64,000 nucleotides of DNA from Thermincola carboxydiphila (GCA_016841725.1 JAENYP010000015.1:44174-108173), one strand, 5' to 3'; shown: positions 1 to 9,564, counted from the first letter of the stretch. Numbers and translations: made by a program. The notes: a model not told the origin generated them from the sequence alone.

Positions 1-73
1 GGTTACATACTATGCATCGAAAAAGTGGATAGTTATATCAATCATCACTTATCTGCAAAAAAACATTGCCTCT

Positions 74-1540
74 TTAAAAACTCGAGAGACCACTCCATTC
101 CTGCAGCCGGTAAATTACATATCTCAATTTGGAGTCATCCTGGTATTTATCGTAATCAACCGTATATTCCCCGCCATGGTTATTCCAGATTTTATCGAAA
201 TAAGCTGATACATCCTTTTCCAGACTGCTATTGTTTGGGGCAGTAATTTTCAGGTCGGCTTCCAGGTTATAATCTCCGATGTTCCTTCGGGTCAGGTTTG
301 CCGAACCACCGTAAATTTCAGTCTTTTGTTTTCCTTTTATCATGACAACTTTTGTATGGTACTGTTCACCATGGGTATCATACCACCTGATTTTAATTTT
401 GCCCATTGACTTTTCACTAAGTTCTGCCGCCACCGGCCTGTTGGGAATCCCGTTTTTCTCCATACCAAAGGCATCCTTGTTGGGGTCAAGGACCAGCCTG
501 ATATCGGCGCCTCTCGCTGATGCATTCAGGAGTTCCTCGACGAGGTCCCGTTCCCCGAGATAAAACATCCCCATTTGGATCAGATCCCCAGGCCCTGAGT
601 TTCTGAAAGAATCTATCAGGTGCTTTTTAATTTTCCCTTCAGTCAGCAGGCTTACCTGTAAATCGCCCCCGGATTTTGCCGGCGCTGAACCATAATATGC
701 TGCACCAGGCTGCTTGGCTGGATTTCCTGAAAAAGCTGTAACCGCAGCTTCAGACTTAAAAACCTGTTCTGTAATACTTCCTTTGACCACAAAAGCGATA
801 TTGGAGTGGTAAGAGCTGGCATCATGCGGGTTCGCTGATGTTAACAGGGTTTGCTTTTCAGTTACGATTACCTTCCTGTGATTAGCCTTGAAATTAAGCA
901 ATTTAAAATAGGAACGCAGTGTTACTTCCGGGGAGTCCGGACTAAAGGCATTGGGCAGCCACCCTTTTCCCTTTGAACCAAACCACTGGAGAAAGACTCT
1001 CCAGAAACCGGAATATGCCGGGTTGGAATCCCTTATTTTTGTAAGGTCGGTAAAAGTAACCCGGATCCCGTTTTCCTTCATTCGTTCCATAGGTTTTGAG
1101 GGGTATGACCCGTAAAAGGTGTTAATTTCGTCAGTGATAACGGTGATCTCTGTTTCGGGCTGTTGGCGTTTTTTCTCTATAAGGGCATCTGCCAGGCGGG
1201 ACGAAAGTGCGGGATAGCTGTACTGTCTGTTGTATTCGTCATTAAAAAGGAACATATCAATAAGTATATATTCCCGGGCTTCCCCGATAATCTTCAGAGC
1301 CCGGTCAAAAATCTCCTGTTCATGAACTTTTTGACCATCCTTAATGTAGGTAAGGTCATAGAGAAATTCAACCTCAGAGACATTGTGGGGTTTATCGGCA
1401 ACAGAAATACCTTCCGGCAGCGGTTTTTTCGTCCCATAAACAGCGCCTGCCACTGTAAATAAAAGCAGGAAAACAACGATTGTTTTCCACTTAAAAAAAC
1501 TTCTTCGATAATTTTGCCTGACCTTAAACATGGTCTTCAC
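74..1540 (-). CDS. Phospholipase D-like membrane-anchored protein
   Basis: This 488-residue protein has an N-terminal hydrophobic segment (about residues 18-37) that looks like a signal anchor, so the rest is probably outside the membrane. Two PLD-type half sites are visible: NHRK near residue 220 followed by TSAN, and YHTK near residue 393 followed by GGSANLT. Both keep the catalytic His and Lys, but the Asp expected five residues after the Lys is Glu in the first and Lys in the second. The family includes phospholipases, cardiolipin synthases and nucleases; the substrate cannot be told here. The GTG start is chosen because GGAGG lies 6 bases upstream. It lies downstream of pgpA on the same strand, with only 21 bases between, so it may be cotranscribed with phosphatidylglycerol synthesis genes, which would suit a phospholipid role (inference). 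Confidence 0.8.
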   Translation of the reverse strand: MKTMFKVRQNYRRSFFKWKTIVVFLLLFTVAGAVYGTKKPLPEGISVADKPHNVSEVEFLYDLTYIKDGQKVHEQEIFDRALKIIGEAREYILIDMFLFNDEYNRQYSYPALSSRLADALIEKKRQQPETEITVITDEINTFYGSYPSKPMERMKENGIRVTFTDLTKIRDSNPAYSGFWRVFLQWFGSKGKGWLPNAFSPDSPEVTLRSYFKLLNFKANHRKVIVTEKQTLLTSANPHDASSYHSNIAFVVKGSITEQVFKSEAAVTAFSGNPAKQPGAAYYGSAPAKSGGDLQVSLLTEGKIKKHLIDSFRNSGPGDLIQMGMFYLGERDLVEELLNASARGADIRLVLDPNKDAFGMEKNGIPNRPVAAELSEKSMGKIKIRWYDTHGEQYHTKVVMIKGKQKTEIYGGSANLTRRNIGDYNLEADLKITAPNNSSLEKDVSAYFDKIWNNHGGEYTVDYDKYQDDSKLRYVIYRLQEWSGLSSF

Positions 1541-1561
1541 ATGCCGCCTCCAAACTCTAAA

Positions 1562-1996
1562 TTATGTAAGAAAAACAAATACTGCAGCCTTCATGATAAT
1601 GTTAGTAATAAGACCGGCTGCCAGGTCATCTGCCATAACTCCCAGTCCCCCCGGCAGTCTCTGCAGGCGGTTAATCGGCGCCGGTTTGAGAATATCAAGG
1701 AAACGGAAGAGAAGAAATCCGATAATAAGATAAATTCCATCCCATGTATAGACCGCAATCAAATAGCCGGCAATTTCGTCAACAACTATTTTGGGGCTGT
1801 CATGTTCCTGAAGGGTCTTTTCTGCTTCCTGGCAAATCCATATCCCTAGAACCGCAATGCCGGTAATTAAGAAAATATTGTCAGGAAATAATACTGCCAG
1901 CACTAGTCCCAGAAGTGTGCCAAAGGTTCCGGGGGCCTTGGGGATCAAACCAAGTCCGAAACCTGATGCCAGCAAAACTATAAAGTTTTTTCTCAT
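1562..1996 (-). CDS. pgpA: Phosphatidylglycerophosphatase A
   Basis: PgpA removes the phosphate from phosphatidylglycerophosphate to give phosphatidylglycerol in the inner membrane. The 144-residue protein has the family signatures DSPKIVVDEIAGYL (about residues 66-79), FRFLDILKPAPI and GGLGVMADDLAAG, with several hydrophobic segments. Length is normal for the short Gram-positive form. Its ATG overlaps the pgsA stop (ATGA type), so the two consecutive steps of phosphatidylglycerol synthesis are translationally coupled. Confidence 0.9.
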   Translation of the reverse strand: MRKNFIVLLASGFGLGLIPKAPGTFGTLLGLVLAVLFPDNIFLITGIAVLGIWICQEAEKTLQEHDSPKIVVDEIAGYLIAVYTWDGIYLIIGFLLFRFLDILKPAPINRLQRLPGGLGVMADDLAAGLITNIIMKAAVFVFLT

Positions 1997-2538
1997 TTCT
2001 GACCTGCCTTAAGGAGGTGGCGGGCTCTCTTAAAATAATCAAGCCCGGACCAAATGGTAAAAAACACGGCCACACCCATGGAGATTTTTCCTATTGGAAT
2101 ATTCAGCAAGCTGAAGGGAAAATCCTGAATTAACAGAAAAACAATAGCCACTATCTGTGAGATGGTTTTCAGCTTGCCAAGTTTACTGGCAGAAATAACA
2201 ATACCATCAGCAGCAGCTATTGAGCGTAACCCTGTTACCGCAAATTCCCGGCCTATAATCACAAATGCCACCCAAGCAGTAATCTTATCAAGCTCAACCA
2301 GTGAAATCAGGGCAGCGGAAACTAGCAGCTTATCAGCCAGAGGGTCCATAAACTTGCCAAGTTTGGTTACCTGGTTCCGTTTCCTGGCAAAATACCCGTC
2401 AAGCCCGTCGGTGCTGGCAGCTAAAATAAATAATCCCGCAGCCAGGAAATGACCGTACTTTATTTTTATAGAGATAATGGCCAGAAACACCGGAACCAGA
2501 ATTATTCTGGCAAGGGTAATCTTATTGGGCAGGTTCAT
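1993..2538 (-). CDS. pgsA: CDP-diacylglycerol--glycerol-3-phosphate 3-phosphatidyltransferase
   Basis: PgsA makes phosphatidylglycerophosphate from CDP-diacylglycerol and glycerol 3-phosphate at the membrane. The 181-residue sequence carries the full CDP-alcohol phosphatidyltransferase signature, beginning DGLDGYFAR near residue 44 and ending GKFMDPLAD, with all its aspartates present, and several membrane segments. A good AGGAGAGGT ribosome binding site precedes the ATG, inside the end of rimO, which it overlaps by 17 bases. Next gene pgpA performs the following step. Confidence 0.93.
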   Translation of the reverse strand: MNLPNKITLARIILVPVFLAIISIKIKYGHFLAAGLFILAASTDGLDGYFARKRNQVTKLGKFMDPLADKLLVSAALISLVELDKITAWVAFVIIGREFAVTGLRSIAAADGIVISASKLGKLKTISQIVAIVFLLIQDFPFSLLNIPIGKISMGVAVFFTIWSGLDYFKRARHLLKAGQK

Positions 2539-3865
2539 TTATTACCTCTCCTATCAAGTCATACTCGTATGCATGAGTAATTTTCACAGGCACAATATCA
2601 CCCGGTTTCAGGTTTATGCCTCTGACAGATACTACACCGTCAACCTCTGGGGCATCATATTCTGTACGACCCTCATATAATTCTGCCTCAGTTGCGACTT
2701 TTCCTTCAATCAAAACAGAAATTATCTCCCCAATTTTCCCGATATTCCTGGCATAGGATAGCTCCTGCTGTATTTTCATTAACCTGTCTTTGCGGTATTC
2801 TTTGATTTCATCAGATACCTGTCCCGGCATTCGGGCAGCAGGTGTTCCTTCTTCAGGAGAAAACACAAACACACCCATATGGTCAAAGCAGACCTTTTTC
2901 ACAAAATCGACCAGTGTCTGGTATTCTTTTTCTGTTTCACCGGGAAAACCCACTATCAAAGATGTCCTTAGAGCAAGGCCGGGAATGTTTTGTCGCAGTT
3001 TTTCAATCAGACGAAGTACATCTTTACTGCTGCCCTGTCTGTTCATCTTCCTGAGTATGTGGTCATCTGCATGCTGCAGCGGGATGTCAAGGTATTTGCA
3101 TATCTTATCATCAGAGGCAATGACTTCAATGAGGCTGTCGGTAAAATGTGTCGGATACGCATAGAGAATCCGAATCCATTCGATCCCGTCTATTTCTGAA
3201 ATGCCTTTTAGCAATTCGTCAAGTTTATATTCACCATAGATATCAAGTCCGTACCTGGTGGTATCCTGGGCAATCAGGTTAACTTCCCTGACTCCCTTCT
3301 CAGCAAGCGCCCGGGCTTCAGCAGTTATTGACTCCATTTCTCGACTGCGGTACTCTCCCCTTATCTGAGGAATTGCACAATAGGCACACCTGTTGTTACA
3401 GCCCTCTGCCACCTTTATATAAGCAGTATAGGGCGGGGTCAGAAGCTCCCGGGGCATATTATGATTATAAATAAAAGAAGGCGCTGCAGCAACACATATC
3501 ATTTTTTCGCCTGCAGCAGCAGCCTTAACAACTTCAACAATACGCGGAATCTCACCTGTGCCTATCAAACCGTCTATTTCCGGTATCTCCTGTAGAATTT
3601 CATTACTGTATCGCTGGGCCAGGCAGCCGGCAGCCACAATAGCCCTGCATGAACCTCGTTTTTTTTGCTCTGCGGCCTCAAGTAAAGCATCAATTGCTTC
3701 TTCCTTGGCATCGGCTATGAAACCACATGTATTAACTATGATAATGTCTGCACCGTCCTGAGTGCCGGTAATTTCAAAGCCTGCCTTGCGGAGCAAGCCT
3801 GTCATCACTTCGGTATCAACAAGGTTTTTGGCACAGCCAAGACTTAATATCTTTATTTTGCGCAC
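2522..3865 (-). CDS. rimO: Ribosomal protein S12 methylthiotransferase RimO
   Basis: RimO adds a methylthio group to an aspartate of ribosomal protein S12 using two iron-sulfur clusters and SAM. The 447-residue protein has an N-terminal UPF0004 domain (starts KILSLGCAKNLVDTE), the radical SAM triad EGCNNRCAYC near residue 156, and a C-terminal TRAM region. The N-terminal SLGCAKNLVDTE pattern and the pgsA neighbourhood favour RimO over MiaB. The GTG start has GGAGG 12 bases upstream, a rather long spacer, but no better start is in frame. First gene of the rimO-pgsA-pgpA operon, behind the promoter at 3904-3932. Confidence 0.92.
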   Translation of the reverse strand: MRKIKILSLGCAKNLVDTEVMTGLLRKAGFEITGTQDGADIIIVNTCGFIADAKEEAIDALLEAAEQKKRGSCRAIVAAGCLAQRYSNEILQEIPEIDGLIGTGEIPRIVEVVKAAAAGEKMICVAAAPSFIYNHNMPRELLTPPYTAYIKVAEGCNNRCAYCAIPQIRGEYRSREMESITAEARALAEKGVREVNLIAQDTTRYGLDIYGEYKLDELLKGISEIDGIEWIRILYAYPTHFTDSLIEVIASDDKICKYLDIPLQHADDHILRKMNRQGSSKDVLRLIEKLRQNIPGLALRTSLIVGFPGETEKEYQTLVDFVKKVCFDHMGVFVFSPEEGTPAARMPGQVSDEIKEYRKDRLMKIQQELSYARNIGKIGEIISVLIEGKVATEAELYEGRTEYDAPEVDGVVSVRGINLKPGDIVPVKITHAYEYDLIGEVINEPAQ

Positions 3866-3886
3866 TTGAATTTAAAACCTCCGCAT

Positions 3887-3932
3887 GTAAGTATATACTT
3901 ACTAGTATAGAATATGACCCTTACAGTGTCAA
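3887..3932 (-). promoter_or_regulatory. Sigma-A-type promoter with palindromic operator-like site, rimO operon
   Basis: On the minus strand a perfect -35 TTGACA (3927-3932) is followed after 17 bases by TATACT (3904-3909). A perfect 16-bp palindrome, GTAAGTATATACTTAC, covers 3887-3902, at the expected transcription start just downstream of the -10 box. This placement is typical of a repressor operator. The regulator is unknown. Confidence 0.65.
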
Positions 3933-3940
3933 AAATATTT

Positions 3941-5728
3941 TCAGCGGACCAGACATTTGGGACCCTTTCCAATGAGGTCTTCCCGGCCTGCTTTTTTCAG
4001 GGCCTCCTTTACCAGACCGCGGTTTTTGGGGTTGCGGTACTGAATAAGGGCTCTTTGCATTTTTCTCTCTTTTGTTGACCGGGGCACATAGACCTTCTGC
4101 CCGGTTAAGGGATCAATTCCAGTATAGTATATACACGTAGACAGGCTGCCCGGTGTCGGGGTAAAGTCCTGTACCTGTTCCGGGTTGTATCCCATATCCC
4201 TGATATACTCGGCCAGCTCTATGGCATCTTTTAAGGTGCTTCCGGGGTGTGATGCAATAAAATACGGTACAAGATACTGCTTCTTGCCAAGCCGGCGGTT
4301 TGCCTCATAGAATTTATCAGTAAACCTCCTGTAAATGTCATGTCCCGGCTTCCGCATTACTTTAAGCACCCCTGAAGATACATGCTCCGGAGCTACCTTT
4401 AGTTGTCCGCTGACGTGGTATTTGCAGATTTCCCTTAAAACCTCGGGGTCTTTCTCATACAAAAGGTAATCATACCTCAATCCGGAACGCAGAAATACTT
4501 TTTTGACCCCGGGCAGGCCGCGTATCTTTCGGAGCAGTTCAATAAGATCCGAATGGTCTACGGCTACATTTTTGCATTTGTCAGGGGCGAGGCAGTGCTT
4601 ATCTGCACAGGTGCCTCTTTTAAGCTGTGCCCGGCAGGCAGGCAGGCGAAAATTGGCAGTGGGACCTCCCACATCATGAATAATCCCTTTAAAATCTGGT
4701 AGTTCCGTCAGCAGTCTGGCTTCCCTCAAAATTGAGTCATGGCTTCTGGGTTGAATAATACAGCCCTGATGAAAATTAAGGGCACAAAAGGCACAACCCC
4801 CAAAGCAGCCTCTTTGGGCAGTAATACTGAATTTCACTTCCGATAGTGCCGGAATTCCATCATATTTTGCATAAGCAGGGTGGTAGCTCCTCATAAAGGG
4901 TAATTCATAGACAGCATCCATTTCTTCTGTTGTCAGAGGCTTTGCCGGCGGGTTCTGCACCACATACTGCAGCCCGTGAGGCTGGACCAGAATCTTGCCC
5001 CGGAACGGGTCCTGCTCACCGTACGCGAGCCTGAAAGCCTCAGCATATTTATGTTTGTCAGTACTGACTTCATCAAATCCGGGAAGGCACACTGCACCTG
5101 CCGGCGGTTTTTCTCCAACGGCATATACAGTTCCCAAAATATCAGTGAGTTGTCCGATAGCTTCGCCTTTGGCAAGTCTCAGGCCAATTTCCTCTACCTG
5201 CTTTTCCCCCATGCCATAGACAAGAATGTCAGCCCTGGAATCCAGAAGTATGGAACGCCTCACCTTGTTATCCCAATAGTCGTAATGTGCCAGCCGGCGT
5301 AAGCTGGCTTCAATTCCGCCAATAACCAGCGGAATCCCCGGCCAGGCCTCCCGGATACGGTTACAGTATACAATGGCAGCCCTGTCGGGGCGTTTTCCCG
5401 GGATACCCCCCGGTGAATACAGGTCTTTTTTCCTGTGATTCCGGTTTCCGGTATAATTACTTACCATGGAATCAAGGTTCCCGGCCGTTACCAGGCATGC
5501 ATACCTGGGTTTTCCCAACCTTGTAAAATCACTGGTGTTATGCCAGTCAGGCTGAGCAATTATGCCTACCTTAAAACCCAATTTTGACAGCAGTCGTGCT
5601 ATTATAGCAGACCCGAAACTGGGATGGTCAACATAGGCATCTCCTGTTACTATAAGAAAATCAACATAATGCCAGTTGTATTTAGCCATTTCGTCCTTTG
5701 TCATCGGAAGAAAGTCAGTATAACTCAT
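3941..5728 (-). CDS. YgiQ family radical SAM protein
   Basis: A 595-residue member of the UPF0313/YgiQ radical SAM family. The cluster-binding motif CFGGCAFC is near residue 307, preceded by an N-terminal domain with the typical opening [20 protein letters not shown], and followed by the long C-terminal part containing [18 protein letters not shown] and [16 protein letters not shown]. Family length is usually 580-750 residues. The reaction of YgiQ proteins is not established. The minus-strand region upstream (5729-5943) is AT-rich with two TATAAT-like hexamers near 5780-5795, so it probably has its own promoter; nothing else is seen in that gap. Confidence 0.88.
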   Translation of the reverse strand: MSYTDFLPMTKDEMAKYNWHYVDFLIVTGDAYVDHPSFGSAIIARLLSKLGFKVGIIAQPDWHNTSDFTRLGKPRYACLVTAGNLDSMVSNYTGNRNHRKKDLYSPGGIPGKRPDRAAIVYCNRIREAWPGIPLVIGGIEASLRRLAHYDYWDNKVRRSILLDSRADILVYGMGEKQVEEIGLRLAKGEAIGQLTDILGTVYAVGEKPPAGAVCLPGFDEVSTDKHKYAEAFRLAYGEQDPFRGKILVQPHGLQYVVQNPPAKPLTTEEMDAVYELPFMRSYHPAYAKYDGIPALSEVKFSITAQRGCFGGCAFCALNFHQGCIIQPRSHDSILREARLLTELPDFKGIIHDVGGPTANFRLPACRAQLKRGTCADKHCLAPDKCKNVAVDHSDLIELLRKIRGLPGVKKVFLRSGLRYDYLLYEKDPEVLREICKYHVSGQLKVAPEHVSSGVLKVMRKPGHDIYRRFTDKFYEANRRLGKKQYLVPYFIASHPGSTLKDAIELAEYIRDMGYNPEQVQDFTPTPGSLSTCIYYTGIDPLTGQKVYVPRSTKERKMQRALIQYRNPKNRGLVKEALKKAGREDLIGKGPKCLVR

Positions 5729-5943
5729 CTTATCACCGGATTCTCACCTTAATTTTATCACCTTTAAATGTGTCTATTATATCATTATATATCACTTTTA
5801 TCCCAATTACACCCTGAAACCTGCAAATGAAATAAAAAGGGCCATGAGCAATACGGATATGCAGGGTTAACTGCAATACCTGAAATAACCCATAACCCAT
5901 TAAGGCTGATTTTTTATCTGACAGCTAATCACCGCTCGGATAA

Positions 5944-6444
5944 TCAACTGGAACGGTAATTGCTAAACTGCAGGGGAACATCATAGTCCTTTTCCTTAAG
6001 CAGTTGAATTACTGCCTGCAGGTCATCCCGGTTTTTTCCCGCGACTCTGACTTTATCCCCTTGGATGGAAGCCTGTACCTTAATCTTTGATTTTTTGATT
6101 TCCTTTACAATATCTTTGGCAAAGTCAGACTCAATTCCCTGCTGTATATTTACCTGCTGCCTCACAGTGTCACCCGCCGCTGGTTCAACCTTGCCATACT
6201 TTAATGTCCTGATGTCCACACCTCTTTTGATAACCTTTGATTCCAGGATGTCAACAACGTTTTTCAGTTTGAAATCATCATCTGAAACCAGGGTTATCAC
6301 TTCTCCGTCAAACTTTATCTCACTCTTGCTGCCCTTAAAATCAAAGCGCGTTTCAATTTCCCGTCTTGCCTGATTGAGGGCATTATCAATTTCCTGCATA
6401 TCGACCTCACATACTATATCAAAGCTGTTCTCTTTGGCGGCCAT
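5944..6444 (-). CDS. YajQ family nucleotide-binding protein (UPF0234)
   Basis: This 166-residue protein matches the YajQ family end to end, with [18 protein letters not shown] at the start and FSNYRS at the end. Members bind nucleic acids or nucleotides, and c-di-GMP binding is reported for some proteobacterial members; the role in Firmicutes is unclear. The ATG is preceded by GGAAAGGA. It follows the rodZ-like gene by 20 bases and is probably in its operon. Confidence 0.9.
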   Translation of the reverse strand: MAAKENSFDIVCEVDMQEIDNALNQARREIETRFDFKGSKSEIKFDGEVITLVSDDDFKLKNVVDILESKVIKRGVDIRTLKYGKVEPAAGDTVRQQVNIQQGIESDFAKDIVKEIKKSKIKVQASIQGDKVRVAGKNRDDLQAVIQLLKEKDYDVPLQFSNYRSS

Positions 6445-6464
6445 ATTTTATCCCGTCCTTTCCT

Positions 6465-7289
6465 TTACATAGTACCAGCGGTAAACTCTCTGTTTTTTAC
6501 CACTTCTCCATATCGACCCAAAACCCCAAGGCTGGTTCCGTCTTTCACAACCTCAACTGCTCCCGCATTACCAAGTGTCATCACAATATTACTGCCGGTA
6601 AATGTTTTAGTTTCCCCCGGGGTTATGTTTCCGGTAAAAGTATTGGCCCCGTCAACCCGGATATTTATCCAGCAAACCTGGTCTTTACCCTTGAGAGAAA
6701 TTGTTACGGCATTCTGCTGAACATCTTCCTCATCCAGGCCTTGATTTTGTCCCTCAGGAACCCCAGGTTCTCCCGGTTCGTCAGGTTGTTTACCCTGCTG
6801 CTCATCCATGCCTTCCGGACCATCGCCTTCACCTGGCTGAGCGCCATTTTTATCTGTTTGTTCACTTGGGGGAGTACCACCCTTATCCTGTAAACCCATA
6901 TCTCCTTTTTTATTTATATAGCCATATGCCACAAGTGTAAAGACTGCCAGGAGGGCAATCACCGCTGTCATCAGGTAAGTCCTCCTGTTGGAACGGTTAT
7001 TCCTTCGCTGCCGAAATTTCTTTTTGAATTCGGTTTCCTGAAACGTCTCCCTCACCGGTGTTCCTAACAGCTTATATTCCATAAGTATTTCTTCCTGGTC
7101 AAGACCAAGGTAGTTTGCATAATTACGCAAAAATCCCTTTGCATAAACTCTTCCCGGAATATCATCATAGTTCCCCTCTTCAAGAGCCTGGAGGTATTTC
7201 TTGCGAATTTTCGTGTCTTCCTCAGCCTTCCTCAGGCTTATGCCTTTGGATTCACGCGCATTCTTAAGGTTTTCTCCAATGCCGCCCAT
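6465..7289 (-). CDS. RodZ-like (YmfM-type) helix-turn-helix membrane protein
   Basis: The 274-residue protein has an N-terminal HTH_25 domain (about residues 3-70, GENLKNARESKGISLRKAEE onward), a basic stretch, one membrane segment near residues 105-127, a Gly/Gln/Glu/Pro-rich linker (about 130-193) and a C-terminal DUF4115-like beta domain. This is the architecture of RodZ/YmfM, which links MreB to the membrane for rod shape. In Bacillus, ymfM also sits next to pgsA. The ATG at 7289 is preferred over the GTG two codons upstream because GGAGGTG lies 5 bases before it. It begins 2 bases after the mnmH stop. Confidence 0.85.
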   Translation of the reverse strand: MGGIGENLKNARESKGISLRKAEEDTKIRKKYLQALEEGNYDDIPGRVYAKGFLRNYANYLGLDQEEILMEYKLLGTPVRETFQETEFKKKFRQRRNNRSNRRTYLMTAVIALLAVFTLVAYGYINKKGDMGLQDKGGTPPSEQTDKNGAQPGEGDGPEGMDEQQGKQPDEPGEPGVPEGQNQGLDEEDVQQNAVTISLKGKDQVCWINIRVDGANTFTGNITPGETKTFTGSNIVMTLGNAGAVEVVKDGTSLGVLGRYGEVVKNREFTAGTM

Positions 7290-7291
7290 CG

Positions 7292-8341
7292 TCACACCTC
7301 CATTTTTGAAAGTACTGCGCTTATCTTTGCTGCTGCTGTGGAAATATCACTGGTATCAATACTCAGGTCATACTGAGCGCTGGGTTCGGACGGATACCGG
7401 TACAAGGGGTCATAATAACTAACCAGGAGATGTTGCACCACTTCATTAAGCTGTCCCAGGTCCACCATCCTGCAGAACTCAGTTGTTCTCTGTTTTCCGA
7501 TTCTTCTTTCAAGAGATTTTATGGCTTTCTTCAATTCTTCCTTATTCTCTACTAGTCCAAACTCATTTTTAGAACTATATATTCTTTTTATACGTTCCAT
7601 ACGCATTTTTATAGGACAGTAAGCCAGTATTTTAATACCGTTTCTCATAGCCTCTAGAAGGTTGTCGGGAAGAATAAGCCTGCCTATCCGCCTGCTTTCA
7701 CATTCGACGATGATATATCCGGCGGCTTCCCATAAGGCCAGTTCCTTTACCAACAAACTGTCAAACATCTTCTGGCTGGGCTGAGGATACATCCCTATCT
7801 GCCCAAAAACAGAACCCCGGTTATTAGCCAGCCCTTCCAAATCCACGGCGGGTAAAGACATTCTTCTCAGCTCATGAAGCACCTCGGTTTTACCGACACC
7901 TGTCAGGCCATGAATAACTACCACCTTGAGGCTCAGGGGCCTGGTGAGATATTCATGGACATATCTGCGGTAAGCCTTATAACCGCCAACCAGTCTGTAA
8001 ACCGGCAGTCCCATTGATTCCAGCAAAGAACAGACTGACTTGCTGCGCATTCCGCCTCTCCAGCAAAAAACAACCAGGGGACCTTCCTGTGCTTGTTCAC
8101 TGAACTGACGGACAATTCCTGACAGTTTAGGAGAAACAAACTGAAGTCCCAGCTCCCTGGCCTCCTCGGCGCCCTTTTGCTTATACAGCTTCCCCACCTC
8201 AGCCCTTTGGCTGTTATCAAGCAGCGGGATATTCAAGGCTCCCGGAATTGTAGCCTCTGCATACTCGGATTCAGATCTGACATCTATTATCTTTGCACCC
8301 GGTAACTCCAGCGCTTCCCGGACAGAAATTTCATTTGACAT
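7292..8341 (-). CDS. mnmH: tRNA 2-selenouridine synthase
   Basis: MnmH (SelU/YbbB) replaces sulfur by selenium in the wobble 2-thiouridine of tRNAs for Lys, Glu and Gln, using selenophosphate. The 349-residue protein has an N-terminal rhodanese domain with the active-site segment FCWRGGMRS (Cys near residue 91) and a C-terminal P-loop domain (GLTGVGKT near residue 145), the diagnostic pair. The ATG at 8341 is chosen because AAGGGTG lies 9 bases before it; the in-frame GTG at 8353 has no spaced Shine-Dalgarno. The gene implies that the host makes selenophosphate (selD elsewhere). Confidence 0.9.
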   Translation of the reverse strand: MSNEISVREALELPGAKIIDVRSESEYAEATIPGALNIPLLDNSQRAEVGKLYKQKGAEEARELGLQFVSPKLSGIVRQFSEQAQEGPLVVFCWRGGMRSKSVCSLLESMGLPVYRLVGGYKAYRRYVHEYLTRPLSLKVVVIHGLTGVGKTEVLHELRRMSLPAVDLEGLANNRGSVFGQIGMYPQPSQKMFDSLLVKELALWEAAGYIIVECESRRIGRLILPDNLLEAMRNGIKILAYCPIKMRMERIKRIYSSKNEFGLVENKEELKKAIKSLERRIGKQRTTEFCRMVDLGQLNEVVQHLLVSYYDPLYRYPSEPSAQYDLSIDTSDISTAAAKISAVLSKMEV

Positions 8342-8423
8342 TTTGAACTTCACCCTTATTGCTAATTATGTTTCTACATTAAGTACTATTATTCCTTCCG
8401 TTTTGGCAAATTACGTATCAGAC

Positions 8424-9437
8424 CTAGTGCTGTCCCGCTGCACCAAGAGCCAGCCTCATAGACTGACGGTAATCATAGGAATTGATGATTCCATTAACCA
8501 CTCCGGCAGTGAAAATATCAACAGCCCGCCTGTCCCGGATTTTCTGACCGGGATGCAGCGGAACAGAGACGGAACCCTCTTCTCCAACCATGACAACCCC
8601 CAGTTCAGGTAAGACAACAACTACTTTTCCAACCCCGGTTTCAGCAATCTGCCGGGCAGCCTCCAGGCCGTCATCGAGGGTTTTTATCTTACACTTACAA
8701 ATCTCCTCTGCAGTATCCTGTGTCATTATTACAATATCGAACATTTCAAGTTTTTGATAACAAGATTTCTCCCGAATCTCACCGTTAAATTTAAAACAAA
8801 CGGGAACTCCGGCCGCAGCCGAAAGTTCACTTATGTAACTGACTGCAGCCTCAGGAATACCGGAATCAATGATCACCATTCTGCAGTTATTGATAGTGAC
8901 ATCAATGCTCTGCAGCCTCTCTTCCGAAAGCATGTCTGCGGCCCGCCCGTCAGATATTTCAGCAGATTGGCCCTGGTCAACAAAAGTAACTCTCCGGGGT
9001 GTGGGAAACTGGTCCTGAATTAGAAGGAGCCTGGTATCCAATCCTTTTCTACTCAGTTTTTCCCGTATCATGTTACCATAATCATCTCTTCCGATAACAC
9101 TTACGGGAAGAGCAGAAATATTCTGTGCCGCCAGGTGGAGAGATATATTATAAGCAGGGCCCCCTGGAAGAATATCGATTTCTGCTGCGGAATGACCGGC
9201 ATCGGTTGTTATCGCAGATATTTCGACAAAAATTCTGCCTATCACCAGCACTCCGGTCCGGTCATTGAACACATAGCCCCGGCCCAGGATATATCCCTTC
9301 CTGATCAGGTTGGAAATATGTACTGCCGCTGCGGATCTGGATATTCCCAATACCCGGGCCAGGTCATCCTGTGCTATCATAGGGTCGTTTTTTAATATTT
9401 TCAGGATTTCTTTTTCCCGTTCCGTTATTTTACTCAT
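8424..9437 (-). CDS. PfkB-family sugar/nucleoside kinase-like protein with N-terminal winged helix
   Basis: The first 58 of 337 residues form a MarR/Lrp-like winged helix (ITEREKEILKILKNDP..DLARVLGISRSAAAVHISNL). The remainder is a ribokinase-type fold with GGPAYNISLHLA and RVTFVDQGQSAEI. The same fusion is seen in PsuK/YeiI-type pseudouridine or nucleoside kinases. The catalytic GAGD motif is degenerate: the sequence reads RRAVDIFTAG, keeping the Asp but not the glycines, and the protein stops soon after (LALGAAGQH), about 20 residues short of the usual end. It could be a weak kinase or a sugar-sensing regulator. Divergent from the SIR2-like gene. Confidence 0.75.
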   Translation of the reverse strand: MSKITEREKEILKILKNDPMIAQDDLARVLGISRSAAAVHISNLIRKGYILGRGYVFNDRTGVLVIGRIFVEISAITTDAGHSAAEIDILPGGPAYNISLHLAAQNISALPVSVIGRDDYGNMIREKLSRKGLDTRLLLIQDQFPTPRRVTFVDQGQSAEISDGRAADMLSEERLQSIDVTINNCRMVIIDSGIPEAAVSYISELSAAAGVPVCFKFNGEIREKSCYQKLEMFDIVIMTQDTAEEICKCKIKTLDDGLEAARQIAETGVGKVVVVLPELGVVMVGEEGSVSVPLHPGQKIRDRRAVDIFTAGVVNGIINSYDYRQSMRLALGAAGQH

Positions 9438-9450
9438 AAAGAGCCTCCGT

Positions 9451-9516
9451 AAACAATTGTTTGGTTGTCTTTATGGGTGCCAACAAAAGTATATCAAACT
9501 ATATTTTTTAGGTCAA
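9451..9516 (-). promoter_or_regulatory. Promoter and palindrome upstream of the PfkB-like gene
   Basis: On the minus strand TTGACC (9511-9516) and TATACT (9488-9493) are 17 bases apart. A 12-bp perfect palindrome AAACAATTGTTT lies at 9451-9462, just before the ribosome binding site. Because the PfkB-like protein has its own DNA-binding domain, autoregulation through this site is a reasonable guess. Confidence 0.5.
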
Positions 9517-9564
9517 GGTATAAAGAAACTGTATTTGTTTCAACCTAATGCCAGGAGGTTTGCT

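Noticed and set aside
9310..9564. An N-terminal extension of 85 codons for the SIR2-like protein
   Set aside because: It would overlap the divergent PfkB-like gene and its promoter, has no ribosome binding site, and the strong AGGAGG site and family start are at 9565.
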